Shown here: positions 35,201 through 46,171 of the stretch, piece after piece
Layout of the letters: the number at the start of each line of letters is the position of its first letter
How positions within the stretch are numbered: position 1 is the first letter of the stretch
Source of the DNA: Vanessa cardui
Taxonomy: Eukaryota; Arthropoda; Insecta; Lepidoptera; Nymphalidae
Direction: 5' to 3'
Length of the DNA: 64,000 bases
NCBI RefSeq assembly: GCF_905220365.1
Contig: NC_061131.1
Coordinates: 11,259,318-11,323,317 of the forward strand
The notes under the pieces: model-generated
What the model saw: only the letters and a program-made list of their open reading frames with translations
Told to the model about the DNA's origin: nothing
Databases searched by the model: none
Program-made: the position numbers and the translations under genes

Positions 35201-36503
35201 AAGATACAAATACACGCCGGTCTTCTTCTACAAGATTAGGGAAATAATTACGTGCCCATAAGAAATTTACTGATGGGTAATAAGAAGGTGGATCACAGTA
35301 CATTACTTTTCCCCAGTACTGTTTACCGCTCTCAACTGGCCTTTTCTGATTGAACTCCCTTATAAAACCAAAGGAAAGTCTCACTGACTCTGACCGTATG
35401 ACACCAAATTTGTTTGTTGCCGTGCAGTGAAATTTAGCATTGTCCTTATCTGCATCAGGGTTGTAAATCATAAGTGTTCCTCCACTTAAAACAATTCTCG
35501 GGTCAGAAAGTGGGTTAATTTCTGTAAAAACAGGGCTGTCCACTTGATAATCCTCTCTGAACCATTTATAAGTTGGTGCTGGATAGCCACCAGCAATGCA
35601 AGTCAGCTGTACATAATGATTTTTTAATGGGTCATATATAGTGTCTACTGGCTCCTTTGTAAAATAGGGCCCCTTTGGTATTCTCTCTGGATCAAATGTA
35701 TCTAAACCATAAGTAAATGATCTCTCCTCTTCAATTAGATAATGGAGTCGCTGAGTTTGACCCTCACAAATGAAGTGATGGTATTGAATGCCTTCAACAG
35801 GTGCTAAACCCCAACGACCATCTTCATTGGAAAATTTGTAAATTAAATAATCACGAGGTAACAAATTATAGCTAGTGTAAGTTAAAGTTCTATCATCAAT
35901 GAAAGCATTTTCCAGACCAGTCAATTGTGAACCATCACCCTCATTAGCCCAATAACCTGGAGTCTGTTGATGAGCACCAACATACCAAGAACCTTTTTGG
36001 GGATCTATGCGCATCAATGTAGTTATGATGAATCCATGCTCTTCAGGACTGCTTATCGAGGCCAAGTCTGCTTCAAATGCTTGGCAAATTTTGCGAGCTT
36101 CATTTCGCGGTCGATCAGGAGATTTTGTAAATCTATAACAAGATTCTCTATACCGAATCCAATGCGGAGGGCATCGATAACGCTCTTCATAATCTAAGCC
36201 TGCATAATAGTTAGCTGTATTCTGAGGATCAACATTGTTTTCTCCTTCGCCATATACCTCGGAATTAAAACTATCTTGGTAGAACGAACTTTGTGCTGTG
36301 TGGCCATACTCATTTCCATTCACCGGAAAACTACCATAAGGAATTTGCTGATTGGAACGATATAATGATCCATTCTGATTAGTATCTTTTTGATACTGCG
36401 GATAATTTGGATTATTTGGAATAGATTGCTCCAATCCTTGACTGTACACACTACTAAACACAAATGTAAGAATCAAGATCCCCCTCATGTTTTGTTTCCG
36501 CAT
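31948..36503 (-). CDS. Cont: Contactin, GPI-anchored septate-junction adhesion protein
   Basis: Three exons, 36503-33045, 32748-32563 and 32262-31948, all in phase 0, give 1319 residues, close to the fly protein. In order they encode a signal peptide (RGILILTFVFSSVYS), a Tyr/Asn/Gln-rich spacer, a C-type lectin domain at about 111-247 (CPPHWIRYRESCYRF, ending HHFICEGQ), six Ig domains at about 278-857, four fibronectin type III domains from about 858, and a hydrophobic C-terminus typical of a GPI signal. This lectin-Ig-FN3 order is diagnostic of insect Contactin, which forms septate junctions with Neurexin IV and Neuroglian. The first Met is at 36501-36503; the Met five codons later is also possible. 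Nearly the whole ectodomain sits in one 3.46-kb exon. Overlapping open frames on both strands here are shadows. Confidence 0.96.
32356..32545 (-). repeat. Dispersed lepidopteran repeat, family B, copy 3 (diverged)
   Basis: The block order 'gggtgagtgagccagtataac', 'acagacacaagg', 'aacatcttgg' and 'ttaggtgacccatatgcttg' matches the family B copy at 2213 in the same orientation. It fills most of the 300-bp Contactin intron and stops about 18 bases from the splice donor at 32561-32562. Confidence 0.65.
32563..32748 (-). CDS. Cont: Contactin middle exon (FN3-3/FN3-4)
   Basis: A 62-codon phase-0 exon encodes VMAFNSAGEGPES, the end of FN3-3, and the first strands of FN3-4 (PPASVNVWAVNPSTVRVVWR) up to IGYK. 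The acceptor is tttttag and the donor AAG/GTAAGT on the minus strand. Confidence 0.93.
33045..36503 (-). CDS. Cont: Contactin first coding exon: signal peptide to FN3-3
   Basis: A continuous 1153-codon frame ends at donor AAG/GTATAA. It carries the C-type lectin domain, all six Ig domains (each with paired Cys and Trp such as YKWFRED, YNWTRTGG, FTWKKDN) and most of three FN3 domains (starting at GPPGSPGGLQVINIQRSSV). Several NxS/T sequons are present. A single exon of this size replaces what is usually split among many exons in vertebrate contactins. Confidence 0.95.
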
Positions 36504-39417
36504 TTCGTATACTGTATTGTTATGAACTCATCACACTAATGCCTTTCCCTGATCCTTTTTTGAACTTTTTATATGTGATTCATCAATAAATACGATTACA
36601 CTTGATCTCAAAAAAGCTCTTAGTAAAGTAATACAATGTTTTATATATTTAACGACAACATTATACGTTAGAAAACTGTTTTTAATTTGATACAAATGAA
36701 GCCCCGCCCCGACCGAGGCTGTCTATTTGTCAAACTTCAAAATTGTTTCTTGCTTGTCTTGTCAAGTCTACATGTTAATGTTGCCAGCTCTTTTGAGTAC
36801 AAGCGTACACTAGGCCTGTACTTCGTAGGAAATGAAAATAAATATGTATGTCTTTTACACATTTCTTTGAATAAACACAATACATAATATACATTTTAAG
36901 ATTTAATATGGATTAATAAAATAGGCATAATATAAAATAATTTTCTTGGACTTCAAAAAATATTTCTATCTCTTATTTGCTACATTTTACTTTAATGTTT
37001 TTACGAACAACTTTTTACATTAATCTACTAACCATGTTTCGAATGAAATCTTTAGCGCGCATGTTAACTCGATATTCAATATCTGTATGTAAATAAAGTC
37101 TAGTAGAATTAATTCAAAATAAGGTATGTTGTTTTCTTTTGGTGTTATTGAAAAAACTGACGTATTAATGTTGTTAGTTATTTCATTATCATCGTTTTCA
37201 TTTTCCAATTCATCATATATTAGCTCTATATTCTATGGTCTTTCTTACGAATCTAAGTGAAACAAAATAAATCCATATGCTAAGCTAGATATCAGTATTC
37301 TTAATTAATAAGAGAAAAATATGTCTGTCTTTATTTTCTTAAAGTTAAAAACGAGGAAATTAAATGATGCCATATAAAATAATAAAAATGAAAAAATATG
37401 TCATTCCTAAATTAAGAGATCATTTAAGATCTTGAACAATAGGCAACTTTACTTGAAGTCTGTATCCAATTTAATATATATACACTTATTTGGATAAATT
37501 GTAACTCATTATTTTATAGTAGAACCTGTAACATACGAGTAAAAAAATTTAATTGGGTTCTCTTAAATGATATCTGAATTCACCGTATAATATAAATCGG
37601 ATATTAAGTAACTAAGTACAAGGATGATAAGGAAAAATATAAAAAACAGTTATCATTGATCACTTTCTTTATTTTCCACTTTATCAACAAGAAATATTGT
37701 GTCAATATTGATAATAATACTTATACTGTAGGTACCGCTTATAACAGACAGTTAACAATTACACAGTTCGATTTTCATTCATGTATACAACTTCTTTATA
37801 TAAAGTCATCAGTTACTTTCCCTTGCAATATTTTTATTCAATTTCTCATACCATTTCCGCATGCAAGATTTTTCACCTAATATTATTTCATCACAGATCA
37901 ATCATGTACTTCTTCGTTTATCTCCATAAAGAAATAAGATAGGGCGGAATATGGTTTAATTATGGAATATAAAACTGCTAACATTTACAAAAAAATAATT
38001 AAAACATTACTATTATAGGTACTGACTGAATAATACAAGAATCTTCAAAAATATTTATGCATTATTCAGGCAACTGATTCGAAATAAATTAAAAAGAATA
38101 TTTTATTAATTTTTTTTTTACAAATTGTCTTATTTATTTACAATGTTAATATTTTTGCGATAAAATTACGATTTTAATAAAATTTCCTAATTCTTATTGG
38201 ACAGTATAAATAAAAACAACTTTATTAAAAATAAGTGATAAGAAATAATTGTACAATAAAAATATGTCAGGCAGACAAATATTGGCAAACATAACAATGA
38301 ACAAAAATATATTGTTAGATACTAGGATAAAAGATCAAAAAGAAATTATCTAATTACTTAGCATTAGCATAATCTCAGAAAGATTGATACAATGTGGTTA
38401 ATTATTCGTTCAAAAGTAACATTTTTCTATCGCTGATGTTCTGAAAGCGTCTAGGGAATTCGAGATATTTAAAATAGTAGAGATCTAAAACAAAAATACT
38501 CTTCACGACTATATGACGATACTTCTTCATAGAGCGCAATTTTATGATTAACTTTTCAGCGATCCCAATTCATTGCTTATGGTTTTTTCACATTTCCTTA
38601 ATCATTTAAATAAATTGTAATGTCACGAACGTTTTTTAACTCCGAGGGAGATAATAACCTATGCCCACATATTTTGCTCGACATAAGCGTATTACATGCG
38701 GTCGGACATGTGGCTTTCAGTATCTAGATGCAAGTTTCACACGAATTCATCTACGGTGCACTCACAACGAACGTATACTATTGCACACTCAAGATTATGC
38801 TATATTTATCTTAAATTACATTATGGTAACTGTATCTTGTTAATTTCTAATATTATACTATCATTGCCGCAGTAAACTATTTATCTAACTTACCCGATAA
38901 ACACCATACACCAACGTTAAATAGCACCCATGAGAATATAATACAATTAAAGCGACATATACTATGTACATTTGCGATTATTTTTATTTACAGTATATAC
39001 AGGTGGTTCAATAGAGCACACGAAATATCTCACTTGACCTACACATGCGTCACTCAAATATAATGATTATGTAATTGCTGCCTTAATTTACACAGTCTCA
39101 GAAAAATAACTATTTTGTTCGTAAATGAGATACATTCTTGTTTAGTTTTTTTTTCTTTTTACAAAAAAATCAGTCAAACTAGATATAAAGATTGCTTTAT
39201 TCTTTCTACACAGGATCAATATTAAGATATTTTAATTTAATACACGTATTTTTAATATTTTAGTATGAGATCTTAGATCTGTCTCTGTAATATCAATACA
39301 GATAAACTCCTAGCTGAAATAAAATATGTTTCATCACTTTCTTGTCCCGATTGCTCCCCTTCCAGTTAAACGTATACGCAATATGTTTAGTTCCGTACAA
39401 ATGTTACTCATATTCCA
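36504..39417. other. Intergenic spacer between BCOR and Contactin
   Basis: Head-to-tail spacer on the minus strand. The first few hundred bases upstream of Contactin (36504-36850) should include its promoter; a GC-richer patch at about 36695-36820 is the best candidate, but no clear TATA or initiator decides it. The rest is AT-rich and lacks coding frames or recognised repeats. Confidence 0.5.
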
Positions 39418-39423
39418 TTTATT
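39418..39423 (-). terminator. BCOR poly(A) signal
   Basis: AATAAA on the minus strand, about 145 bases after the BCOR stop codon. Confidence 0.55.
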
Positions 39424-39567
39424 TCTTCCAAATTACAATATGACACAGTAACATCAAAGGATAATACTATCAACGATAATGTTCACACAATTTAATTTCC
39501 GTAAAACTCACTAAAGATACATTTTCGGATATTATAATAGATGATCTCATTGGGTATGTAACTAATG

Positions 39568-40102
39568 TCAGCTAACAAGGACAGTTTCGATCTTCAAGAG
39601 TTGTCTCAGTTTATCAGTAACGCGTATGAGAGAGACCTTCGAGGCGCGCACATTCACTTTTTCTCCAGCACACAGAAGTTGATGGCACTGCGCTCTCTCG
39701 AGGAATTCCTGGGTGCGAATCTCCCGAAGCAGCTCCTTGGGTGATCCCGACCCGCAGTGGATTTGTTTTAGTAAACTCTCCTTTGATTTTATCTATAAAA
39801 GAAAGCGTCAAAATGTTTAAACTTATCTTAGCAAAATCAATTCATAATTAAAAAAAAAATTAAAAACAGAAAATAACTTTTTTGTAATATCATTTTAATC
39901 GCGATTCATACCTGTAAAATATTCGTTATGTCTTGCAACAAGCACCAGAGGCCGTCGGCCGGCTGTCCCGTCGCGGTTCGAAGGCTGTAGAAGGGCGGCA
40001 GCGGCGTTTCAGTACACTGGATCTCTATCATGGAGTCCGGCGGTGGAGGCGGAGACGCGGGAGGGGGTGACGACAACGGATCGCAACCATTTTCTTCGCG
40101 AT
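39568..40102 (-). CDS. BCOR: BCOR exons 4-5: PUFD domain
   Basis: Exon 40102-39912 carries a polyproline run (SSPPPASPPPPPD) and then MIEIQCTETPLPPFYSLRT, the start of the PUFD fold. Exon 39792-39568 continues KELLREIRTQEFLERAQCHQ and ends TVLVS then TGA at 39568-39570. A longer open frame crossing the 39792 acceptor reads the intron in another frame and is not the product. Confidence 0.9.
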
Positions 40103-43100
40103 CTAAAATTACATATATTTTTATTTTATTTTATTTTATTTTTTTTATTTTATTTTTATTTATTTATTAAGTAATGGTTGATTATTCGATCACATACCGA
40201 TAATTTCTGCTGGTGGTGGAAATCTCCAAGGTTCTACAGCACGTCCCTGAACATCGGCTATATGTAATCGAAGTAACTTGGCTGCTGTCCCTTCGGCTAA
40301 TTCTTCAGGTGTCTGCCCGGCATATGTCCCTAAGAGGGGATCTGCGCCATATGCAAGCAGTAATCTTATAATTTCTACGTGGAAGTTCTCACAAGCTTCA
40401 TGGAGTGGTCTGTAATAAAAATAGAGGAACAAATTAAATATATTATCAACGCAGTTTGTAGCTCGAAATCATTCAATTAAAATTAGAAATAAAGAAAACT
40501 TACCTTATACCACCCTGTGCTGCCGCAGATACATTAGCTCCATATTGAAGTAGAAGTCGAGCTATTCTTACATGACCCATCGCAGAAGCAACGTGTAACG
40601 GAGTAAAACCTGCATTGTCTTTAGACGATGGATCTGCTTCCATTTTTTCCAAACAATATGCAACACAGTCCTAAAATTAAGAGAAATTCAACTTATACTA
40701 TTATACTTATTATCCGATTTATAATAACATGCAATAGCTATATGATACCATACTCACGGTAAAACCAAGTCTTGCGGCGCGATGCAAATGCGTCTCTCCA
40801 ATGCTTTTGTTTATAAACCAACTTTTAATTTCTTTCTGAATATCGTGTACAGATTCGGGGCATGGTTTAGGAGCTGATCGACGTACTTTTGGAGCATTAT
40901 TTTCACGTCGAATAATCTTTTTCTTTTTTCTTATGTAGTCAAAACCGGAACTAAATTTTCTCCGTCCAAACAGTCTTTTTAAACGTCTTTTAGTGTTACC
41001 TTCTGTTGTTCCCGGGGAAGTTCCTTCTTCTTTACTATTTTCTTTATCATTAAGTGTAGGATTAACATCTTTTTTTAGCTTACTACTAGACATTTCCTTT
41101 CTTCTTTTGTGGGCAAAAGATTTCAATAAACTATTCCTTTTCTTTAATCGCATTAACCTTCCCTTCGCATCATTTGTTTTTAATGACTTAGTGCTTCGTA
41201 ATCCGTCCCTAATTGAACTAGATCGACGCTTTAACTTTTCTTTCACCATTTTTTTAGTTTTAAATTTAGGCTTCAATTCAGGTTCTTTTTTTATTGGAAT
41301 AGGTAGTTCTTCTTCATTTTCCTGATTAATATCTTCTCTACACGAAGTCGGTGGCGCTGAGGCCGGCCTGTCATCGCCAAAAACTTCTTTAATAGTTGCT
41401 CGTTGTTTTAAAACTCTACTTTCTGTTCTGGTCCTCGATTTAAGCACAACTGGAGCAAATTCCTCGGTAGCACCTATCAATCCATCTGTGTCTTTAATAA
41501 AAGCCGTTCTAAACATAGTGACCGTTTCTTTTCGAAAAGCACCTAGGTAAAAGATGTCTTCCATTAGTTTTTCTTTTTTTGCGCTTAAACCTCCTTTATT
41601 CCCATTTTTCACAAGACCCAAGCTAGGCGTGGGTAAAAGTTCGGCGAAATTCGAAGTCTTCGGAATAATCTTTGCTGTCTTGTCATCTTTGCCCTTAAAC
41701 TTCTTTTTCGACTCTTCTCTTTTTCCACATTTTTGGATAAGGACGTCAACGATAGAACTACTTTTTTTCTTTGCTGCTGAAAAGACTGTTGAAGTCGATG
41801 CTTCCGAGTCATAGTGAAGTTTATTAACAGCTGAACAACTGGAATTTGATTCAAGGTCACTATCCAGATTGTGTTTGTCTGGTCTTCTGTATAGCTCATC
41901 TGTTGCTACTGAAGGTGCAGATGATGGAGCTGGAGATAGTGGGACAGGATCCAAATCTGGCAGTGATGTTGACCCTCTTGTAAATTGTACACTACCTTTA
42001 GGAAATGGACCACCTGAACGACCTCTTGGAATTGCTATGAGGCTAGTTGGCATTCGCAAAGATCGCTTATATTTATATAGCTCCTCTTGCCAACCGGGAT
42101 AAAAGTCAGAGCCATCTCCAAATGGTTTACGCAATAACGGTGAATTATTGCCGCTGGAATCCATTTTTTTCGGCGAAGATTTCACATGTTTCTGGTTGCT
42201 GCTGCCTTTATTGTCATCGGTTTTTATATTTTTACGCACTCGAAGTCTACTAGCAACGCTTAATGCATCATCACTGTCCGAGCTGGAATCATTATTGGTT
42301 CTATCTTTCTTCATATTATCTATAGATAATGATTTTCCTTTAGATCTTGAAACTTGACGCGTGGATTTGCCTTTACTTTGTTTCTCTTGTTCTTTCGAAG
42401 TTGAATCTAATGATCTTCTTACACTAGCATTCATCTGCTCGTCACAGCATTCGAGTTTAACATAAGCAGATTTTTCAGAAAGATCCTTTAATAATTGATA
42501 TTTTAAATTTCGTTGTTTATCTTTTAGCAATTTACTTTTTATTAAAGGTTCATCGTCATCTGTAGATTCTAATTCTTCTTTAATATCACTTTTTATTGGT
42601 TCCTCTTCTACAACTTCTGTTTTGATTGATAAGGACCTTGCTGAAGAATCTTTTTTTGGAGATTTATGTTTGTTCTTTGAAGTTATTTTAATTCTATTAC
42701 ATTTGTCGTTGTCATTTTTCTTATCATTTTTATTTTTTTCCGGTCTTTCCTTTTGTTTAGGCTTCGCTGACGTATCTGGTTGGGGAGATACCGCGCACTT
42801 TTCACTTTCGGATTTCAATTCATCCTCATCAATAGGCTCTTTTTTAATTTCAATTATGGACGGTAGATCCGTTACTAACATTTCTGATTGAGATTCTGAG
42901 ACATCGTCTTTTGGTGGTTCTTCTGTTTTATGGTCGCTTTCCTGGTCTGAAGTATTAGTGCGTTTTCTGCAGTTTTTTTTCTTGTGGCACCCAGTCTTAA
43001 GCTGTTCCATAAAATTATCACATGCATTAGCCCAATCTATATCAAATTCTTCTTTACTAGTGTTATGTTCCAATAAATTTATATTTTCTAGAATACTTTC

Positions 43101-46100
43101 AGATTTGACTTGTATCACGGCATCCTTTTCAATTTCATCAATATTCATAGGTTCAATTTTAACCTCTGGAACAATATCAATAGGTTTTTCGTTTTTAATA
43201 ACCGATTCTAGGCGAAGATTGTCTTCGCGAATTTGATTAAAAAGATGTTGTTTTTGCGATTTTGGAAGTGGTTTATTTTTATCATTTTCTGTTGATAACG
43301 AATGTGTTTTTGTATCCATTTTTGTGGCATTTTCCTGTGGCATTACTTTGAGTTCAGCCTTTGTACGTATTCTTGATGCCACATCATTTTCAGGCGATTT
43401 CCTTTTTGAATCTGGACTATCGAATTTTTGATAGTCTGAATCACGCGATATTGAGTCAACAGCTTTTGGCATTTTTATGTGATTACCAAAACCAAGCGTA
43501 TTTTGATTAAGAGTATTTATATTATTACTGTTAAGTGTTGCATCCACTTCATTTTCTGTCGATATATCAGTTATTTCTATCACAGAATCATCTACATCAT
43601 CTATAACAATGAGATCAGGTATTTGTCGTGCAGATTTAGCTGATTCCAAATATCCCGTTTGCTTTGTCTCTAAGCTGTTCCGTAATATACTTAAAACTTT
43701 TTTATCAGCAGGTTGAATACTATTATGAGAATCTACGTGATGTGAATGTAAATCTCTGTGGCTCGGAATCTTTTGTATAATGTGACGGTTATTACTGGAA
43801 GGTATCCGATCATGATAATGAGCAGTCTGATCACTTGTTTCCCTATTTACTATTTCAGGATAAGCATTACTAGAATACCGTGGGTGAGAATGGTGCTCAC
43901 GATATGAATTTGCACTCGCCGAACGTTTTTGGTCATTTTGATAGGCTTCAAATCGTTTGTGACTTGCGTAACTATACACGGGTTGGCTCATTAGCTCGCG
44001 TTGTTCTCGTGCTGATTGATTCATGTGATGGTCTATCCGACTATCCGAAGTCCATGTTTCATAACGAACAATTTTTTCGGGAATATTACTTACAATGGCT
44101 CCAGCGGGGCGTTTTCGATCTTCAATAATTAACTGACGATCATCGCGGATTCTACTCTCTGGATAACGATCATCACCGCCTTGTGTGGTGAGATCAATAC
44201 GTGGAACATATTCGGTACCACTTACTGGTCCGTTATATTTATGTTCCGTATGTATTTGATGGCGAGGTTCAACTGGATAAGTATCAGCCACTGGCCTTGG
44301 AGAAGTGTATGCTCCATTGTAACGCAGAGGATGGTGAATGTTATGAAGCGCGCTGTAGCCTTGGCTAATATTTCTTTCTCTATATTGAGCAAAATCAGGT
44401 GCAAAATCGACTTTGTGTGAAGCGACGTAGCCAGGTACCAAAGGGTTCCGACTGCTTGACGTCGGCCTTGTTTGAATTGGAATATTATCATTTTTCATAG
44501 ATACAGAATCGATCACATCATCTTGAGTCGTGGACGAGTCCGCGGAGTTTTTAACAGTCTTTACAGATAAATCAAGCGGCGACTCACGCTTTTGTTTTGT
44601 CTGGTTCATTTGATTTACTAATGATGTCACAGATACAGTCATTCGTGCCTGCTGACTAGGATATCCCGGTTTGGCCGTAGATCGAGACGGTGAAATTTGT
44701 ACATGGTTTGTATTTGAATAGTCGTAATTAGTCTTTGGAGCTACAGCTGTCCGATATGAAGTTCTAGGCTGTGATTGAGAATGTGATGATGAATTATTTT
44801 GAGCGGCTTGAACTGTAGCATACCGAACGGCGGACGTAGACGGCGTGGGATAATGGTAATTATTTCTTGAATCTACAGATCTGCCTTTGCTTATATATTC
44901 CCCTCGGGCAGGTAAACGAGGTACTTCATGAGGTTGCAATTGTGATTGAGATTGAACTCGATCTAATGATTTTGCTGCATAGTGTGAGTTCATAACATCC
45001 AGAGCTCCATGTTTATATGTAACCTGATGGTGTGTGTCTATCCTACGATTGGGTATAGGTACAGGCACAGTTGGTGTCGGTCTATAACCAGAATATGCTT
45101 GTTGTGGATCATATTTTCGTTGAGGAAGACTTGGGTGCCTTTCATACTGTGCCGTTTGACGCGTAAAAGAAGGCGAATCACGGCGTTGTGGAACAGATGA
45201 ATACACTTGCCCGGTACGATTATCTATGGTAGTAAGTCTCTTAGTCGGTGGCAAATGTTGTGGATGATGAATTGGTGGAACCCGATCGTTATGCGGCGGA
45301 GGCGCCTGCGAGTTAGGTAAAGAATAACGCTGTGCGTTATTATTAGGATTGGATGATTCGTTGTAGCGGTTCATTGTGTGTTGAGGCATAGTGCTTGATA
45401 TCCTCGCATATGTTTGTGGACTTTGTCGCTGCATCACAGATGGTTGTGGTGAAGCAATTGGAGGCCCATGGGAGTTCCTACCGTTTTCACTTAGATTTGG
45501 TTCATATTGATAACGTGGAAAAGGCTCTGGAGGACGTGACACTGAATAATGATCAAGAGTACGGCCTGGTGTATAATGTTCAGCAGATCTTGCCGTCGGC
45601 GTTTGTACACGATGTACCGAAGGGCGATACTGCGCCGAATGATCCATTTGATCTTGTCCCGACATAGGAAGTAAAGGAGCCTCAGAAGTTGGGCGTGCTG
45701 GAGATGGACTAGGCACGGCAGGAGCTGGTGCCGGCGACGGTAACGTATGATGTGTCGGCTTTCTAATAATATGTGACGGTGGAGATAGCGCCCCCATTAT
45801 TTCTTCTTCGTCCTCAATTTCGGGTTGCTCACGACGTTTTTCCGCTGCTTCTCGCATCACCGTGGCTTTGTGGATTATATGCGCTTCCGGTTCAATAGGT
45901 TCTGAAGGCGGACGTGGTGGAGCGACGACAGAAGACGACGCCGATGTTAATGGCGGAGCGGCGGCAGCAGATGGTGGTCGTGATGTTGGTGTCGGAGCTC
46001 CTGACAGTGCAGGAGTCCCTTCTTCGGTAGAATTACCTCCAGGCCACATTTGATGGCCGTTACCGTCTTGCGCCTGTTTCGGAATTCCCATAAAGTACTG

Positions 46101-46139
46101 ACGCGTCCCTTCCAGCACATTGTTGAAACTGTCATCCAT
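39568..46139 (-). CDS. BCOR: BCOR-family corepressor, PRC1.1-type Polycomb subunit
   Basis: Five coding exons, 46139-40758, 40670-40504, 40409-40198, 40102-39912 and 39792-39568, splice in phase into 2058 residues. Residues 1-1770 are mostly disordered, with a PLDLS motif at 521-525 of the CtBP-binding type, an acidic SUMO-interaction-like VIDDVDDSVIEITD, and many psi-K-x-E sites such as IKKEP and VKIEP. Residues about 1780-1900 are three ankyrin repeats (ETHLHRAARLGFT, TPLHVASAMGHVRIARLLL, RPLHEACENFHVEIIRLLL). The C-terminus from about 1943 is a PUFD-type domain that in known BCOR proteins binds PCGF1. The ankyrin-plus-PUFD order identifies the family. Translation should start at the ATG at 46137-46139: the longer frame upstream opens with GTG at the splice acceptor, and the upstream exon has an in-frame stop. 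Confidence 0.92.
40106..40172. repeat. TTTTA-rich low-complexity run
   Basis: Tandem TTTTA/TTTA units lie in the short BCOR intron between exons 3 and 4, close to the minus-strand acceptor at 40103-40104. Read on the minus strand it is A-rich, so it is not a pyrimidine tract. Confidence 0.8.
40198..40670 (-). CDS. BCOR: BCOR exons 2-3: ankyrin repeats
   Basis: Exon 40670-40504 (DCVAYCLEKMEADPSSKDN) and exon 40409-40198 (PLHEACENFHVEIIRLLLAYGADPLL) carry the second and third ankyrin repeats and a short linker (EPWRFPPPAEII). The phases, 2 at the first donor and 1 at the second, agree with the next acceptors. Confidence 0.93.
40758..46139 (-). CDS. BCOR: BCOR first coding exon: disordered repressor region
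   Basis: A 5.38-kb exon of 1794 codons. The N-terminal 500 residues are Pro/Gln/His/Tyr-rich. Residue 521 begins PLDLSVK, followed by mixed-charge Lys/Glu/Ser tracts. Near residues 1540-1600 a structured-looking stretch, KEKLMEDIFYLGAFRKETV, precedes basic clusters (RRLKRLFGRRKF and YIRKKKKIIRR) that are likely nuclear localisation signals. The donor is ACC/GTGAGT at 40757-40756. Confidence 0.93.
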
Positions 46140-46169
46140 ACTACGCACTCCCGCTCCTATAACCACCAC
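46140..46169 (-). other. BCOR: BCOR 5'UTR segment in the first coding exon
   Basis: A 30-base leader between the acceptor (AG at 46171-46170) and the ATG at 46139. It is open in frame but starts with GTG, and the upstream exon has a TGA and no later ATG in that frame, so it is untranslated. Confidence 0.7.
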
Positions 46170-46171
46170 CT

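Noticed and set aside
39614..39811. 65-codon minus-strand frame near the BCOR end
   Set aside because: It crosses the acceptor at 39793 and reads the last BCOR exon out of frame; the in-phase frame gives the PUFD C-terminus.
46140..46169. N-terminal extension of BCOR by ten codons
   Set aside because: It would begin with GTG at the splice acceptor and the candidate upstream exon has a TGA in that frame with no later ATG.
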